The translations under genes and the position numbers were made by a program. The notes beneath the pieces were generated by a model, which did no database searches, had not been told where the DNA came from, and saw only the letters and a list, made by a program, of their open reading frames with translations. From Streptomyces sp. R41 (lineage in GTDB: Bacteria > Actinomycetota > Actinomycetes > Streptomycetales > Streptomycetaceae): a stretch of 64,000 bases of DNA. The stretch covers positions 2,108,001 through 2,172,000 of the forward strand of contig NZ_CP163443.1 of assembly GCF_041053055.1 (NCBI RefSeq), written 5' to 3'. Position 1 is the first letter of the stretch, and every line of letters starts with the position of its first letter. This document shows positions 1 through 9,213 of the stretch, one piece after another.

Positions 1-43
1 CGCACTCATGCCGGCGAACGTGACCGGGACCACACTCCGGAGC

Positions 44-2512
44 ATGACCCACATCCCGCCCCCGGCCGAGGAGTTGCGACTCCTCGACGCCGAGCTGCGG
101 CAACTGGACGCACGCCGGGCCCTGTTGCTGGCGCGCCGCGCCTGGTTGGTCGCCGCCCTTCAGCCGGCCCCCGCACAGCCCGGATCCCGGGCCGTCCCCG
201 CACGTCGGCCCGAGACCACCGCACCCGGCGTCCAGAACGTGCTCCTGCTGCTCGGCGGCATCCTGCTGACCGTGGCCGCCGTCGCGTTCACCGTCGTCAG
301 CTGGGGGCACCTGGGGATCGCCGGGCGGGCACTGGTCCTCGGCGCGGTGACGCTGGCCGCGCTCGGTGCGCCCGTGCTCCTCCTCGGCCGCGGGCTGCGC
401 TCGACCGCCGAGTCGGTGGCGGGGCTCGGCCTCGCACTGACGGTCCTCGACGTCTACGCGCTGCACGAGGTCGCGCTGCCGGACACCGACGGGCTCGGGT
501 ACGCGGCGATCGCGTCGGCGGTGCTGGCCGTGGTGTGGGCTGGGTACGGACTCGCCGTGGGCGCGCTGCACCGGCCGGACGGACAGCGGACGGCCGCCAC
601 CCGTGCGGGAGAGCGGACGGACACCATCGACTCCGGGGAGCGCAAGGTCACCACCGGCGTACGTCTCCCCCGGCTGCCCTTGCGACTGCCCCTGCCCACC
701 GCCGTCGCCGCGGCCCAGCTCCCGCTGCTCCTCTGGGTGGCCGCGGCCGACGCGGGCGCCCGCACCATCACGGCCGCGCTGCTGGTGACGGCCGCGTTCG
801 ACACGCTGGTCGCGCTGCGGATCCCCGTGAAGTCCGTCCGTGTGGTCGCCGCCGTCGGCGCGTACGGCCTGGGCGGCTGGGGCACCTTTGCCGCCGGTTG
901 GCTGTCCTGGACGGCCTCCGGCCCGAGCGCCGCCGCCCGTGCGGCGGCGCTCCTCCTCTTTGCCGCGGCGATCGCCCTGGCGGCGGCGTGGCACGCCCCG
1001 AGGGCGAACGTCGCGACCGGCCTCGCCCTGGCGAGCGGTCTCATCACCGTCGCCGCACCCGGCGGCGTCCTGCGCTCGTCGCTGCCGGACGACTGGACGG
1101 TCCCGGGTCATCTGGCGTGCGGCATCGCCCTGTTGGCCGCCGTACGCACCCGCTTGCCCGAGCCCGTGCGGCGCGGCCTCGCCTGGGCCTCCGGCTCCGT
1201 GCAGGCCGTGGCGGTGGTGTGGGCGCTGCCGCTGGTCGCCCTCGCCCTTCTGGGCCCGGTCGGCTGGGTCGAGAAGATCTGGTCCGGCGCTCCGGAGACG
1301 GCCCGGGACGCGGTGACGATCGACGTGCCCTGGCCCGCGAACGCGGCCACGGCACCCATCGTCCTCGCGCTCGTCGCCGGAGTCCTGGTGGTGACCGTCC
1401 GCGGCACGGCCTGGCGTTCACAGGCCCTGACCTGCGCGCTGACGCTGGCCTGGGCGACGGTGCTCGTCCTCCCCGCGGCTCTTGAACTCTCCTACACGGC
1501 AGGGCTGTTGGTGCAGGGCCTCGCGACGGCGGCCGCCCTGGCGTACGCCACCCGCCCGGCCCGGCCCCAGGCGCCCCCGCTCCTGCTGGCCCTCCTGACC
1601 TCCCTCGGTCTCGCGTTCCTCTCGCTGGCCTCCGAGGGCGCGACCCTCGCCGTCCTCGCCGCACTGGCCGCCCTGTTCGCGGTCGCCGCCTGGCGGCCCG
1701 GCCTCGGTCCGGTGGCGGCACCCGCCTCCCTCGCGTACGCCACCGCCCTGGCCTGCGCCGCGGGAGGTTCCCTCGGCTGGCAGCCTCAGCACACCGCGCT
1801 GCTCGTCCTCGTGGTGCCGGTCGGCGCGGCCCTCCTCGCGGCGCGCCTGAGCGACTCGTCCGTGGCCGTACCGGTGGAGGTGACGGGAGCCGTCGCGGGT
1901 CTGCTCGCCATCGCGCTCGCGGTCACCGATCCGCCGATGCTGGCCCTGGTGCTGGCACTCTGCGGCGTGATCGCCGCGGGCACGGCCGTACGGGAGGACC
2001 GACGCCACGTCGGATACGCGGCCGCCGCCCTGTTCGTCCTGGCCACCTGGGTCCGCCTGGCTGCCTGGGACGTCGGTTCCCCGGAGGCGTACACGCTTGC
2101 GGTGACCGTCCCGGCCCTGCTCGTGGGGGCGGTCAGGCGCCGGGGGGACACGCGGGCCTCGTCGTGGACGGCGTACGGACCGGGGCTGGCCGCCACGCTC
2201 GTGCCGAGCCTGTTCGCGGCGTGGGGCGACGCCCACTGGTTGCGCCCGCTGCTGCTCGGCGCGGCGGCGCTCCTTGTCACCCTCGTGGGCGCCCGCAACC
2301 GCCTCCAGGCGCCGCTCGTGCTGGGCGGCACGGTGCTCGCGCTGGACGCGCTGCACGAACTCGCCCCGTACATCGTGCAGGTGGTCGACGCGCTTCCCCG
2401 TTGGGTGCCTCCCGCACTCGCCGGTCTGCTGCTGCTCGCACTGGGTGCGACGTACGAGCAGCGGATACGCGACGCACGGCGGGTGCGGGAGGTGCTGGGG
2501 AGGATGGACTAG
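44..2512 (+). CDS. large polytopic membrane protein (SCO7613 C-terminal-domain-like)
   Basis: The product is 822 residues. It opens with a charged helical segment (about residues 8-35, rich in Leu, Arg and Glu, coiled-coil-like). An Ala/Leu/Val-rich remainder follows with roughly 18-20 predicted membrane spans, broken by one hydrophilic Arg/Thr-rich loop near residues 180-210. The architecture resembles the uncharacterised actinobacterial membrane proteins named after the SCO7613 C-terminal domain. No enzyme motif is visible. I chose the ATG at 44 because the coiled-coil begins right after it; an in-frame ATG at 8 is possible, and the frame is open to the window edge. It converges on the PL26-like gene with 7 bases between stops. 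Function unknown. Confidence 0.75.
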   Translation: MTHIPPPAEELRLLDAELRQLDARRALLLARRAWLVAALQPAPAQPGSRAVPARRPETTAPGVQNVLLLLGGILLTVAAVAFTVVSWGHLGIAGRALVLGAVTLAALGAPVLLLGRGLRSTAESVAGLGLALTVLDVYALHEVALPDTDGLGYAAIASAVLAVVWAGYGLAVGALHRPDGQRTAATRAGERTDTIDSGERKVTTGVRLPRLPLRLPLPTAVAAAQLPLLLWVAAADAGARTITAALLVTAAFDTLVALRIPVKSVRVVAAVGAYGLGGWGTFAAGWLSWTASGPSAAARAAALLLFAAAIALAAAWHAPRANVATGLALASGLITVAAPGGVLRSSLPDDWTVPGHLACGIALLAAVRTRLPEPVRRGLAWASGSVQAVAVVWALPLVALALLGPVGWVEKIWSGAPETARDAVTIDVPWPANAATAPIVLALVAGVLVVTVRGTAWRSQALTCALTLAWATVLVLPAALELSYTAGLLVQGLATAAALAYATRPARPQAPPLLLALLTSLGLAFLSLASEGATLAVLAALAALFAVAAWRPGLGPVAAPASLAYATALACAAGGSLGWQPQHTALLVLVVPVGAALLAARLSDSSVAVPVEVTGAVAGLLAIALAVTDPPMLALVLALCGVIAAGTAVREDRRHVGYAAAALFVLATWVRLAAWDVGSPEAYTLAVTVPALLVGAVRRRGDTRASSWTAYGPGLAATLVPSLFAAWGDAHWLRPLLLGAAALLVTLVGARNRLQAPLVLGGTVLALDALHELAPYIVQVVDALPRWVPPALAGLLLLALGATYEQRIRDARRVREVLGRMD

Positions 2513-2519
2513 GCCACCA

Positions 2520-5258
2520 TCACGAGGGCATCTTGTCGCCGAGAAGCGCCAGGTTCTCGATGGCGGCGAGGCCGTACAGCGCGGTGTCGTTCGTGTAGAC
2601 CCAGTTGGCCTCGCTGCCGGGCACCAGGGTGAGCGGGCCGCTCAGCTTCTCCGTCTTCCAGGGCGAGGACTCCATGTAGCCGTCGGAGTTGTAGAACTTG
2701 CTCCACGCGCGCGTGGCGAGTTTCGCGTCGCCCGTCTGTACGGCGGCGTAGGCGTCGAGGCGTGAGTGGCCCTGGAAGAGCAGCAGAGTGCCGAAGTTGG
2801 AGCCGTAGCGGGCGGCCTGCTCCGCCTTGGTGGCGTTGAAGTAGCGGCAGTAGTCGAGGTACGCGTCCTTGAACTTGGGCATGTCGACGAGGTCGATGAG
2901 CTCCGCGCACAGTTCGCCCAGACCGAAGACCGCGGAGAGGTGCGAGACGCCGACGACGGGAGTCGTGGCGATCGCGAACTTGCCGGTGTCCAGGTCGTAC
3001 AGGCCGCTGCCCTGCACAAATCCATTGGGCTGGGCGGCGATGGTCTCCATGGTCGACAGCACACGCGCCTTGGCCTTCTCCCACTTCGGCCCCTTGCGCT
3101 CCCACTCCGTGAGCCACGCCGACACGAGCCCGCTCCAGTCCGTGCCGAAGCCGATCGACAGCGCGTGCCGGTCGGGGGTGTACGGCTCGGTGCGGATCTT
3201 GCGGATCGGGTCGAGCACCAGAAACGTCTCGTCGGAGTCGACATTGGCGTGCATGAGGTCGCCGACGCGCTCGTCCGCGGTGAGGAAGTAGTAGTAGCGA
3301 CGGTACGTGGTGTTGGCGATGCGCTGCTGCTTGGCGCTGTCGGCGTAGTGCTGGACGCCGTGTCTGGTGCCGAGACCCGCCCATTGGCCGAGGTGGTAGA
3401 CGTCGACCTCGCCGGTGTGCCGGGTCATCGCCTCGGCGAAGCGGAAGATGTCCGAGCGGCCACTTCGTATGTACGCGAACCACAGCCAGAGGTCTGGCGA
3501 CAGCTCGGAGTTGTCCCAGGCGTAGCCGCCGACGTCGTACCGCCACTGGTGCCTGACCGGGTCGTACGAGTGCATGATGTCGCCGTAGTCCCAGAAGCCG
3601 TACCAACGGCGCATCTCCACCTGGTCCTTGTAATAGGTGAAGAGGAAGTCGAGGTGGTCCTCGATCTTCGCCTTGGCGGGCGTGGAGCGGTCGGGTTCGG
3701 AGTAGAGGCCGGGGCCGAAGACCTTCGCCTTGATGAGCTGCCTGGGCGGGGCGGCGAGCTGTGGCAACACACGTACGGCGTCGACCTGTTCGGCGAGCTT
3801 CTCGGGGCTCGGCGTCGACTCGTTGGCCCAGAAGAGGAGTTCGGAGGTGCGGGCGATGCCGTACGGGGTGCCGAAGCCCGGCTCGTAGTCCTCGTAGGTG
3901 ATGTTGAGGCCCTCGAGCTGCTCGGCGTACGTGTCCTGGCCCATGCCGTCGTGGTAGAAGCGCAGGTCCATGGGCTGCGCCTCGGGCGACCAGAGCCAGA
4001 GCGTGACTTCCGCCTCGTCGGTGTGGGCGTCGCGGATGTCGAGTTGCGCGGGGAACTTCTCCCAGAAGTCCCGCAGCCCGAAGGAGAATCCGCCGCTCGG
4101 CCCGCCGACGTAGCCGAAGCCCGACGCGCGCTGTCCGCCGCCGGCGCCGATCCAGCCGTACCCCTTCTTCGTGCGCTTTCGCAGCGTGAAGCCGTCTGCG
4201 GAGAGCTGGGCGAGGGTGTAGTCGCCCCATTCGGGGATGTACTGCAGCCGCGTCGTCACCCGCTGATCCCAGGTCGACGGGTCGGGCAGCTTCTCCCCCG
4301 CGAACTGGGCCGCCTGCACGGCCGCGCCCGGGTCGCGCCGCAGCCCTGTGATGCCCTTGACGGCCTCGCGCAGCAGACCGGTGCCGTCGCCGCCGATGCG
4401 GATGTGGCGGTCGTACGAGGCATCCCGCATCGGCACCGTGAAGCGGACGCCGAGACCGCGGATGAAGTCGCCGCTCGCCTTCCCCGGCTCCTGCTTCCCG
4501 TCGAAGGTGATGGTGTGCACCATGCGGAAGGAGTCGGCGCCCGCGTAGAAGTACAGCCGGATCGAGAACGGCAGCCAACTCCGGTCGCCCTTGCGGTGCT
4601 TGCCGTCGATGCGGACGACGGCACGGACCGGGCCCTCCTGCTCGACCTCGACCTCGGAGATCGCGCTCTCGAAGCGCTCGTACTTCTGAGCGCCCTGGTC
4701 CTCGTCCTCGATCTCCGGCTGGCGGATGAGCACCAGCCGGCCGTTCTTGGCGATCTCGGTCGAGCCGCGCGTCACGGACTTGACCAGCGTCGAGCCGCTC
4801 TTGCCGATCTTCGCGGTGACGACCCCGGTCGATATGTCGATGGTGCCGCCGCTCTTGTCGACGGTGACCTTCTTGCCCGGCGCGGCCGGCTCCCCCGCGG
4901 TGAGCGTGAGCTTGCCGGAGTCCGAACTCACCGCGTGCGCGGTCCACTTGAGGGAGCCGTCCGGCCAGTACGCGATCGGCCAGGACTGTACGGGCACGGC
5001 CTTGCCGTCGGCGTCCGTGAGCGCGAAGGTCTGGTCCTCCTGGTACGCGCCCTTCGGCCAGGGCACGCCGACGGTGGAGCCGGGGGCGGCGCCGAGGCCG
5101 CCGTCCTCCAGCCAGTCCAGGGTCACCGGGTCCGCGTCCGCGGCCTCGGCTCTGGGGGCGGCCTGCGCGTTCGTGACGCCGAGCGCCCAGCTGAACTGGG
5201 CGGCGGCTCCGGCGACGGCGGCCGCCTTGAGAAGGGACCTGCGGGGGATGGGAGACAT
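2520..5258 (-). CDS. exo-rhamnogalacturonan lyase family protein (YetA/PL26-like), Tat-secreted
   Basis: The product is 912 residues. The N-terminus has a twin-arginine signal: PRRSLLKAAAVAGAAA within the first 22 residues, followed by a hydrophobic core ending near AQA. The mature part resembles the YetA / PcRGLX family: an N-terminal RIFT-barrel-like domain (about 45-150), a second beta-rich domain (about 170-400), and a large Trp/Tyr-rich alpha-helical domain to the C-terminus. Family members cleave rhamnogalacturonan chains from the end. The gene is last in a run with a sugar binding protein, two permeases and a YesL-like protein, matching the lplABC-yetA and yes loci of Bacillus subtilis (known families). 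The exact substrate is inferred. It is probably exported folded and acts outside the cell. Confidence 0.8.
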   Translation of the reverse strand: MSPIPRRSLLKAAAVAGAAAQFSWALGVTNAQAAPRAEAADADPVTLDWLEDGGLGAAPGSTVGVPWPKGAYQEDQTFALTDADGKAVPVQSWPIAYWPDGSLKWTAHAVSSDSGKLTLTAGEPAAPGKKVTVDKSGGTIDISTGVVTAKIGKSGSTLVKSVTRGSTEIAKNGRLVLIRQPEIEDEDQGAQKYERFESAISEVEVEQEGPVRAVVRIDGKHRKGDRSWLPFSIRLYFYAGADSFRMVHTITFDGKQEPGKASGDFIRGLGVRFTVPMRDASYDRHIRIGGDGTGLLREAVKGITGLRRDPGAAVQAAQFAGEKLPDPSTWDQRVTTRLQYIPEWGDYTLAQLSADGFTLRKRTKKGYGWIGAGGGQRASGFGYVGGPSGGFSFGLRDFWEKFPAQLDIRDAHTDEAEVTLWLWSPEAQPMDLRFYHDGMGQDTYAEQLEGLNITYEDYEPGFGTPYGIARTSELLFWANESTPSPEKLAEQVDAVRVLPQLAAPPRQLIKAKVFGPGLYSEPDRSTPAKAKIEDHLDFLFTYYKDQVEMRRWYGFWDYGDIMHSYDPVRHQWRYDVGGYAWDNSELSPDLWLWFAYIRSGRSDIFRFAEAMTRHTGEVDVYHLGQWAGLGTRHGVQHYADSAKQQRIANTTYRRYYYFLTADERVGDLMHANVDSDETFLVLDPIRKIRTEPYTPDRHALSIGFGTDWSGLVSAWLTEWERKGPKWEKAKARVLSTMETIAAQPNGFVQGSGLYDLDTGKFAIATTPVVGVSHLSAVFGLGELCAELIDLVDMPKFKDAYLDYCRYFNATKAEQAARYGSNFGTLLLFQGHSRLDAYAAVQTGDAKLATRAWSKFYNSDGYMESSPWKTEKLSGPLTLVPGSEANWVYTNDTALYGLAAIENLALLGDKMPS

Positions 5259-5319
5259 GACCTTTCCTTTCCGTGCGGGAAGCTTCCGTGCGTGGTCAGG
5301 GGCATGACAGAGAGAGGTA

Positions 5320-5339
5320 CGGCGCCGGGGGGGGCGCCG
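5320..5339 (-). terminator. hairpin between YesL-like and PL26-like genes
   Basis: CGGCGCC and GGCGCCG arms (7 bp) flank a six-G loop. It has no U-tract, so it may attenuate the distal PL26-like gene or stabilise an mRNA end rather than stop transcription fully. The PL26-like start follows about 60 bases later behind a purine-rich GGAAAGGAAAGG ribosome site. Confidence 0.35.
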
Positions 5340-5361
5340 ACCTGTGCGGGACGAGGGTGGG

Positions 5362-5961
5362 TCAGCGGCGCCGGTACCGCTCCTCCACGGCGACGGCGGC
5401 CGCCGCGACGGCCCCCAGGACGGGGACCGCCAGCGGCGCGATGAACAGGGCGGAGCAGGCCACCACGGCCAGTCCGCCGATCAGCAGGAAGGACCCGGCC
5501 GGGTCGAGAACGGTGCGGCGACCGGCGTCCGCGAGCAGCGTGCGCCAGGACGCGCCCGGCTCCCAGGCCGCCGCCGCGCGCAGTCCGGCGACGGCGAGGC
5601 CGATCAGCGCGAAGAGGCCGACGGCCCCGACGAGCGGCCCGCCCGGGATTCCGGCGCGCACGGCCTGGACGTCCACCCAGACCGCGGCCGCCGCGGCCCA
5701 TCCGGCGAGCCCGGCGATCCAGCCGCCCCGGACGGCCGCCCGGAAGTCGGCGACGAACTCCCGCCAGCCGCCACCCATATGGGCGGTTCGCCGCCGCAGG
5801 TGACGCGATCCGGCGGCGAACGCGGCGGGATACGTGACGAGCGGCAGCGCGGCGACCGCGATCCACACGCCCGTCAGCAGACACTCCGCGAACAGCGCGA
5901 ACCGCTCCGCGAGCACGGACTCCCGCGGCGTACCGCGTTCCTTGACACGTACCTGGCTCAT
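5362..5961 (-). CDS. DUF624 / YesL family membrane protein
   Basis: The product is 199 residues with about five hydrophobic spans (for example LLTGVWIAVAALPLVTYPAA early, then GLFALIGLAVAGLRA, then FLLIGGLAVVACSALFIAPL). It fits the DUF624/YesL family, small membrane proteins found with sugar ABC transporters and rhamnogalacturonan-degrading enzymes. The start at 5961 lies 8 bases after the permease stop, giving tight operon spacing; longer in-frame extensions run back into the permease gene and are rejected. The biochemical role of the family is unknown. Context makes it part of the same oligosaccharide-use operon. Confidence 0.8.
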   Translation of the reverse strand: MSQVRVKERGTPRESVLAERFALFAECLLTGVWIAVAALPLVTYPAAFAAGSRHLRRRTAHMGGGWREFVADFRAAVRGGWIAGLAGWAAAAAVWVDVQAVRAGIPGGPLVGAVGLFALIGLAVAGLRAAAAWEPGASWRTLLADAGRRTVLDPAGSFLLIGGLAVVACSALFIAPLAVPVLGAVAAAAVAVEERYRRR

Positions 5962-5969
5962 CCCGCTCC

Positions 5970-6869
5970 TCAGCCCTTCAGGCCGGACGTGGCCATGCCG
6001 TCGATCAGGTAGCGCTGGAAGGCCAGGAAGAAGGCGAGTACGGGCAGGAGGGCGACGAGCGACATGGCGATCATGCCGCCGTAGTCGGCCACGCCTTCCT
6101 GGTCGACGAACATCTTCAGGCCGAGCGAGACCGTGTACTTGTCGGGCTCGTTGAGGTAGATCAGCGGGCCCATGAAGTCGTTCCAGGAGTTGATGAAGGT
6201 GAAGATCGCGCTGGTGATCAGTGCCGGGCGGCACAGCGGGAGCACGATCGACCAGTAGATGCGCAGATGTCCGCAGCCGTCGAGGCGCGCCGCCTCGTCG
6301 AGCTCCTTGGGCAGGTTGCGCATGAACTGCATCATCAGGAAGACGAAGAATGCCTCCGTGGCGAGGTACTTGCCGAGCAGCAGCGGCGTGTACGTGTTGA
6401 TCATGTTCATGTTGCGGAACAGCACGTACTGCGGGATGAGCAGCACGTGGTACGGCAGCAGGAGCGTGCCGATCATCAGCGTGAAGAGCAGATTGCGGCC
6501 CGCGAATTTGATCTTGGCGAAGGCGTACGCCGTCAGCGAGCAGGACAGCAGGATCCCGATCACCGAGCCGACCGCGAGGAAGAGCGAGTTGAGGAAGAAC
6601 GTGGAGATCGAGATGTCCGCGATGCCCTCGGTCAGGCGCGTGTAGTTGGAGGTGATCGGGGAGCCGGGGAAGAGGTCCAGGCTGCCGACGATGTCTTCGC
6701 TCTTCTTGAAGGAGCCGCCGACCACCCAGAGCACGGGGTAGAGGATGACCGCGAGGATCGCGAGGGACCCGAGATGCCAGGCGAGCGAACCGGGCAGCCT
6801 GCGGCGGAAGTTGCCCGCCTTGGTCGACTGGGCCCGAACCGGCGTGACGTCCGTGATCTGCGCGCTCAT
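5970..6869 (-). CDS. carbohydrate ABC transporter permease (LplC/YtcP-like)
   Basis: The product is 299 residues, an inner-membrane subunit of a CUT1-type sugar importer, with six predicted spans. The cytoplasmic EAA loop (DEAARLDGCGHLRIYWSIVL) that docks the ATPase is about 100 residues from the C-terminus. The C-terminus GMATSGLKG is the usual end of such permeases. Its ATG shares one base with the stop of the preceding permease (TGATG), so translation is coupled. No ATPase gene lies in this operon. Streptomyces sugar importers commonly share the MsiK ATPase (established knowledge), so MsiK is the likely partner. Confidence 0.9.
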   Translation of the reverse strand: MSAQITDVTPVRAQSTKAGNFRRRLPGSLAWHLGSLAILAVILYPVLWVVGGSFKKSEDIVGSLDLFPGSPITSNYTRLTEGIADISISTFFLNSLFLAVGSVIGILLSCSLTAYAFAKIKFAGRNLLFTLMIGTLLLPYHVLLIPQYVLFRNMNMINTYTPLLLGKYLATEAFFVFLMMQFMRNLPKELDEAARLDGCGHLRIYWSIVLPLCRPALITSAIFTFINSWNDFMGPLIYLNEPDKYTVSLGLKMFVDQEGVADYGGMIAMSLVALLPVLAFFLAFQRYLIDGMATSGLKG

Positions 6870-7867
6870 CAGGCGCCCTCCTCGTAGTGCACCCAGCGCT
6901 TCTGGGACCAGAACAGCACCGCCGTCACCAGGGCGACCGCGACAAGCAGCATCCAGGCCATGGCGGAGGCCAGGCCCATCCGGCTGTTCTCGAAGCCCTG
7001 GACGTAGAGGTAGCAGGTGTAGACCATCGAACCGTCCGCGGGCCCGCAGGCATTGCCTCCGGCGCCGCCACCGACGATGTACGCCGAGCTGAAGATCTGG
7101 AAGGAGTGGATGGTCTCCAGCAGGACGTTGAAGAAGAGGACCGGGGAGATCATCGGCAGGGTGATGTTCCAGAACCGGCGCAGCTTGCCGGCCCCGTCGA
7201 CCTCGGCCGCCTCGTACAGCTCGCGCGGGACCTGCTTGAGGCCGGCGAGGAAGATGACCATGGGGGCGCCGAACTGCCAGACGGTCAGCGCCACGAGGCT
7301 GTAGATGATCAGGTCCGGGTCGCCGGTCCAACCGCCGGCGTGCACCCCGAAGAGCTTCTGCGTACGGTCGACGATCGCGTCGTCCGAAAAGATCGCCTTC
7401 CACACGATGGCGACAGAGACGCTCGCCCCGATCAGAGAGGGCGCGTAGAACGCGGCCCGGTAGAAAGCCTGTCCGCGACGCTTCTGGGCGAGGAGCAGCG
7501 CCACACCGAGGGCCGCGAGCAGCTTGAGTGGGGTACCGACGACGACGTACCACATCGTCACCTGCACCGAGTGGCGCCAGCGCGGGTCGGCGAACATCTC
7601 GGAGAAGTTGTCGAGGCCGATCCACTTGGGGGCGTCGAACAGGTTGTAGTCGGTGAACGCGAAGTAGAGCGAGGCGATCATCGGGCCCGCTGTGAGCAGC
7701 AGGAACCCGGCGATCCAGGGGGACATGAAGAGATAGCCGGCCAGGTTCTCCCGGCGGCCCCGCCGCTTGAGGGCGGCGGGGCGCCGGGGGTTCACCGGAC
7801 CGTGCCGCGGCTCGGAGTCCTTGGCCAGGACGTCCGTCGCAGAGGCGTGTGTCACGGTGGTTCCCAT
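6869..7867 (-). CDS. sugar ABC transporter permease (LplB-like)
   Basis: The product is 332 residues, the first of two membrane subunits of the importer. A hydrophilic N-terminal stretch of about 35 residues ends in RRGRREN before the first span (LAGYLFMSPWIAGFLLLTAG). The EAA loop is EAAEVDGAGKLRRFWNITL. An odd Gly/Ala/Cys-rich periplasmic loop (VGGGAGGNACGPADGS) lies between spans near residue 265. The start overlaps the binding-protein stop by one base (TGATG). Together with the downstream permease it would form the translocation heterodimer. Confidence 0.9.
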   Translation of the reverse strand: MGTTVTHASATDVLAKDSEPRHGPVNPRRPAALKRRGRRENLAGYLFMSPWIAGFLLLTAGPMIASLYFAFTDYNLFDAPKWIGLDNFSEMFADPRWRHSVQVTMWYVVVGTPLKLLAALGVALLLAQKRRGQAFYRAAFYAPSLIGASVSVAIVWKAIFSDDAIVDRTQKLFGVHAGGWTGDPDLIIYSLVALTVWQFGAPMVIFLAGLKQVPRELYEAAEVDGAGKLRRFWNITLPMISPVLFFNVLLETIHSFQIFSSAYIVGGGAGGNACGPADGSMVYTCYLYVQGFENSRMGLASAMAWMLLVAVALVTAVLFWSQKRWVHYEEGA

Positions 7868-9153
7868 CAGCTGCCGAGAGCCGTCTTCGACTCGGTGAAG
7901 AACTGCTTGACGGCGTCGTCCACGGACCGCTTGCCCAGGCCGAGTTCCTCGGCGATGCGCAGGAACGCGGACTCACAGATGTCCGCACCGTTCGGGTGCG
8001 GGGTGATGGGCTCCAGAACGCCCGCCGCGACGAGGGACTCCTCGTAGGCGGCGATGCCCTTGCCGACCGCGTCGGTCGGCTTGTACGCGTCGTACTGCGC
8101 CTGTGTCGCGGGCACCCCACGGTCGTAGCCCATGATCTTGGCGACCTCGGGCTCGTGCACCATGAAGTCGATGAACTGGGCGACTTCCTTGGGGTGCTGT
8201 GTGCGCTTGGAGGCGCTGAGCATCAGGGAGCCGAGGTACTGGCCCGTGTGCTTCCCGTCCGTGGTCGGGATCGGGGCAAGGCCGTACTCGCTCTTTCCCT
8301 CGGCGGAATAGCGGACCGTGAAGTTGTCCCAGGTGAACTCGCCGCCGGCGAGCTCTGCGGAGACGGCGGACTTGGGCTTGATCTGGGCGACCTTCTTCGG
8401 ATCGGCGTAGACGCCCGACTCCACACCCTTCTTGGCCTTGGTCCACCACTCCTTGAGGTCCGCCTCGGTGAAGCCGAGGCCGTCCTCGGTGAAGAATGCC
8501 TTGTCGTTCTGACGCAGGTACAGGTCGTAGAGGTACATGACGCCGTACATGCCGCTGTCACCGGCACGTCCCGTCTTGTCGCGGATCTTCTTCATCGCCG
8601 CGTCGAAGTCGTCCCAGGTCCAGCCCTGCTTGGGCGTCACTCCCGCCTTGGTGTAAACGGGCTTGTCGATGACCAGGGCCATCGAGTTGGAACCAACCGG
8701 AACCCCAAGAAGCTTGCCGTCGACCTCGCCGAATTTCTCCAGGCCGGCCCGAAAGCCGTCCATGGAGAGGTTGCCCGCCTTCACCTGCTCGCTGAGATCG
8801 AGCAGCACATTCTTCGCGTCATACTTGCGCAGGAATCCAATGGCATTCTGGAAAACATCCGGCGGATTGCCGCCGGAGGCCTGCGTGTTGAACTTCTTCC
8901 AGAAGTCCAGGTAAGGCTGGAAGTCCGTTTTCACCTTGATCTTCGGGTACTTCTTCTCAAAGAGTGCGATGGTCTGGTTGATCCGCTTGGCGCGGTCGTC
9001 GGCACCCCACCAGGCGTAACGGATCGTCACCGTCCCGTCCCCCGCGCCGCTGTCGCCTCCGCAGCCCGTCGTCGCGGCCAGCCCCAGCGTGGCCAGCGAT
9101 GCTCCGGCCGCCTTGAGGACCGTCCGCCTCTCGACACTCCCGTTGTTTCCCAC
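7867..9153 (-). CDS. sugar-binding lipoprotein of ABC importer
   Basis: The product is 428 residues, extracellular solute-binding family 1. The signal combines a twin-arginine motif (ERRTVLKAAG) with a lipobox (LAATTGC, Cys about residue 32), so it is probably a Tat-exported lipoprotein, as is common in Streptomyces. The mature part has the ALFEKKYPKIKVKTDF beginning typical of the family. It is first in the operon, and a LacI-type palindrome lies about 50 bases upstream of its start. The sugar is inferred to be a pectin-derived (rhamnogalacturonan) oligosaccharide, from the downstream YesL-like and PL26-like genes rather than from the binding protein itself. Confidence 0.88.
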   Translation of the reverse strand: MGNNGSVERRTVLKAAGASLATLGLAATTGCGGDSGAGDGTVTIRYAWWGADDRAKRINQTIALFEKKYPKIKVKTDFQPYLDFWKKFNTQASGGNPPDVFQNAIGFLRKYDAKNVLLDLSEQVKAGNLSMDGFRAGLEKFGEVDGKLLGVPVGSNSMALVIDKPVYTKAGVTPKQGWTWDDFDAAMKKIRDKTGRAGDSGMYGVMYLYDLYLRQNDKAFFTEDGLGFTEADLKEWWTKAKKGVESGVYADPKKVAQIKPKSAVSAELAGGEFTWDNFTVRYSAEGKSEYGLAPIPTTDGKHTGQYLGSLMLSASKRTQHPKEVAQFIDFMVHEPEVAKIMGYDRGVPATQAQYDAYKPTDAVGKGIAAYEESLVAAGVLEPITPHPNGADICESAFLRIAEELGLGKRSVDDAVKQFFTESKTALGS

Positions 9154-9188
9154 AGTCGGGCCTCCCCGCTACGGCGTCGCCGCCTGCA

Positions 9189-9213
9189 TGAATCGTTTCA
9201 AGTAAGCGCTTGC
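9189..9213. promoter_or_regulatory. LacI-family operator candidate upstream of sugar operon
   Basis: Two symmetric elements are adjacent. TGAATCGTTTCA at 9189-9200 has TGAA/TTCA arms, and the perfect palindrome AAGCGCTT lies at 9204-9211. AAGCGCTT cores are typical of LacI-family operators controlling sugar genes in actinobacteria. The site sits 36-60 bases upstream of the binding-protein start, where a repressor would block the promoter. No LacI gene is in the window, so the regulator is elsewhere. Confidence 0.6.

Noticed and set aside
2509..5444. Very long open frames on both strands overlapping the PL26-like gene (up to about 890 codons)
   Set aside because: High GC keeps other frames open. 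Their products are Arg/Ala/Gly/Pro-rich with no domains, while the chosen frame has a Tat signal and family features.
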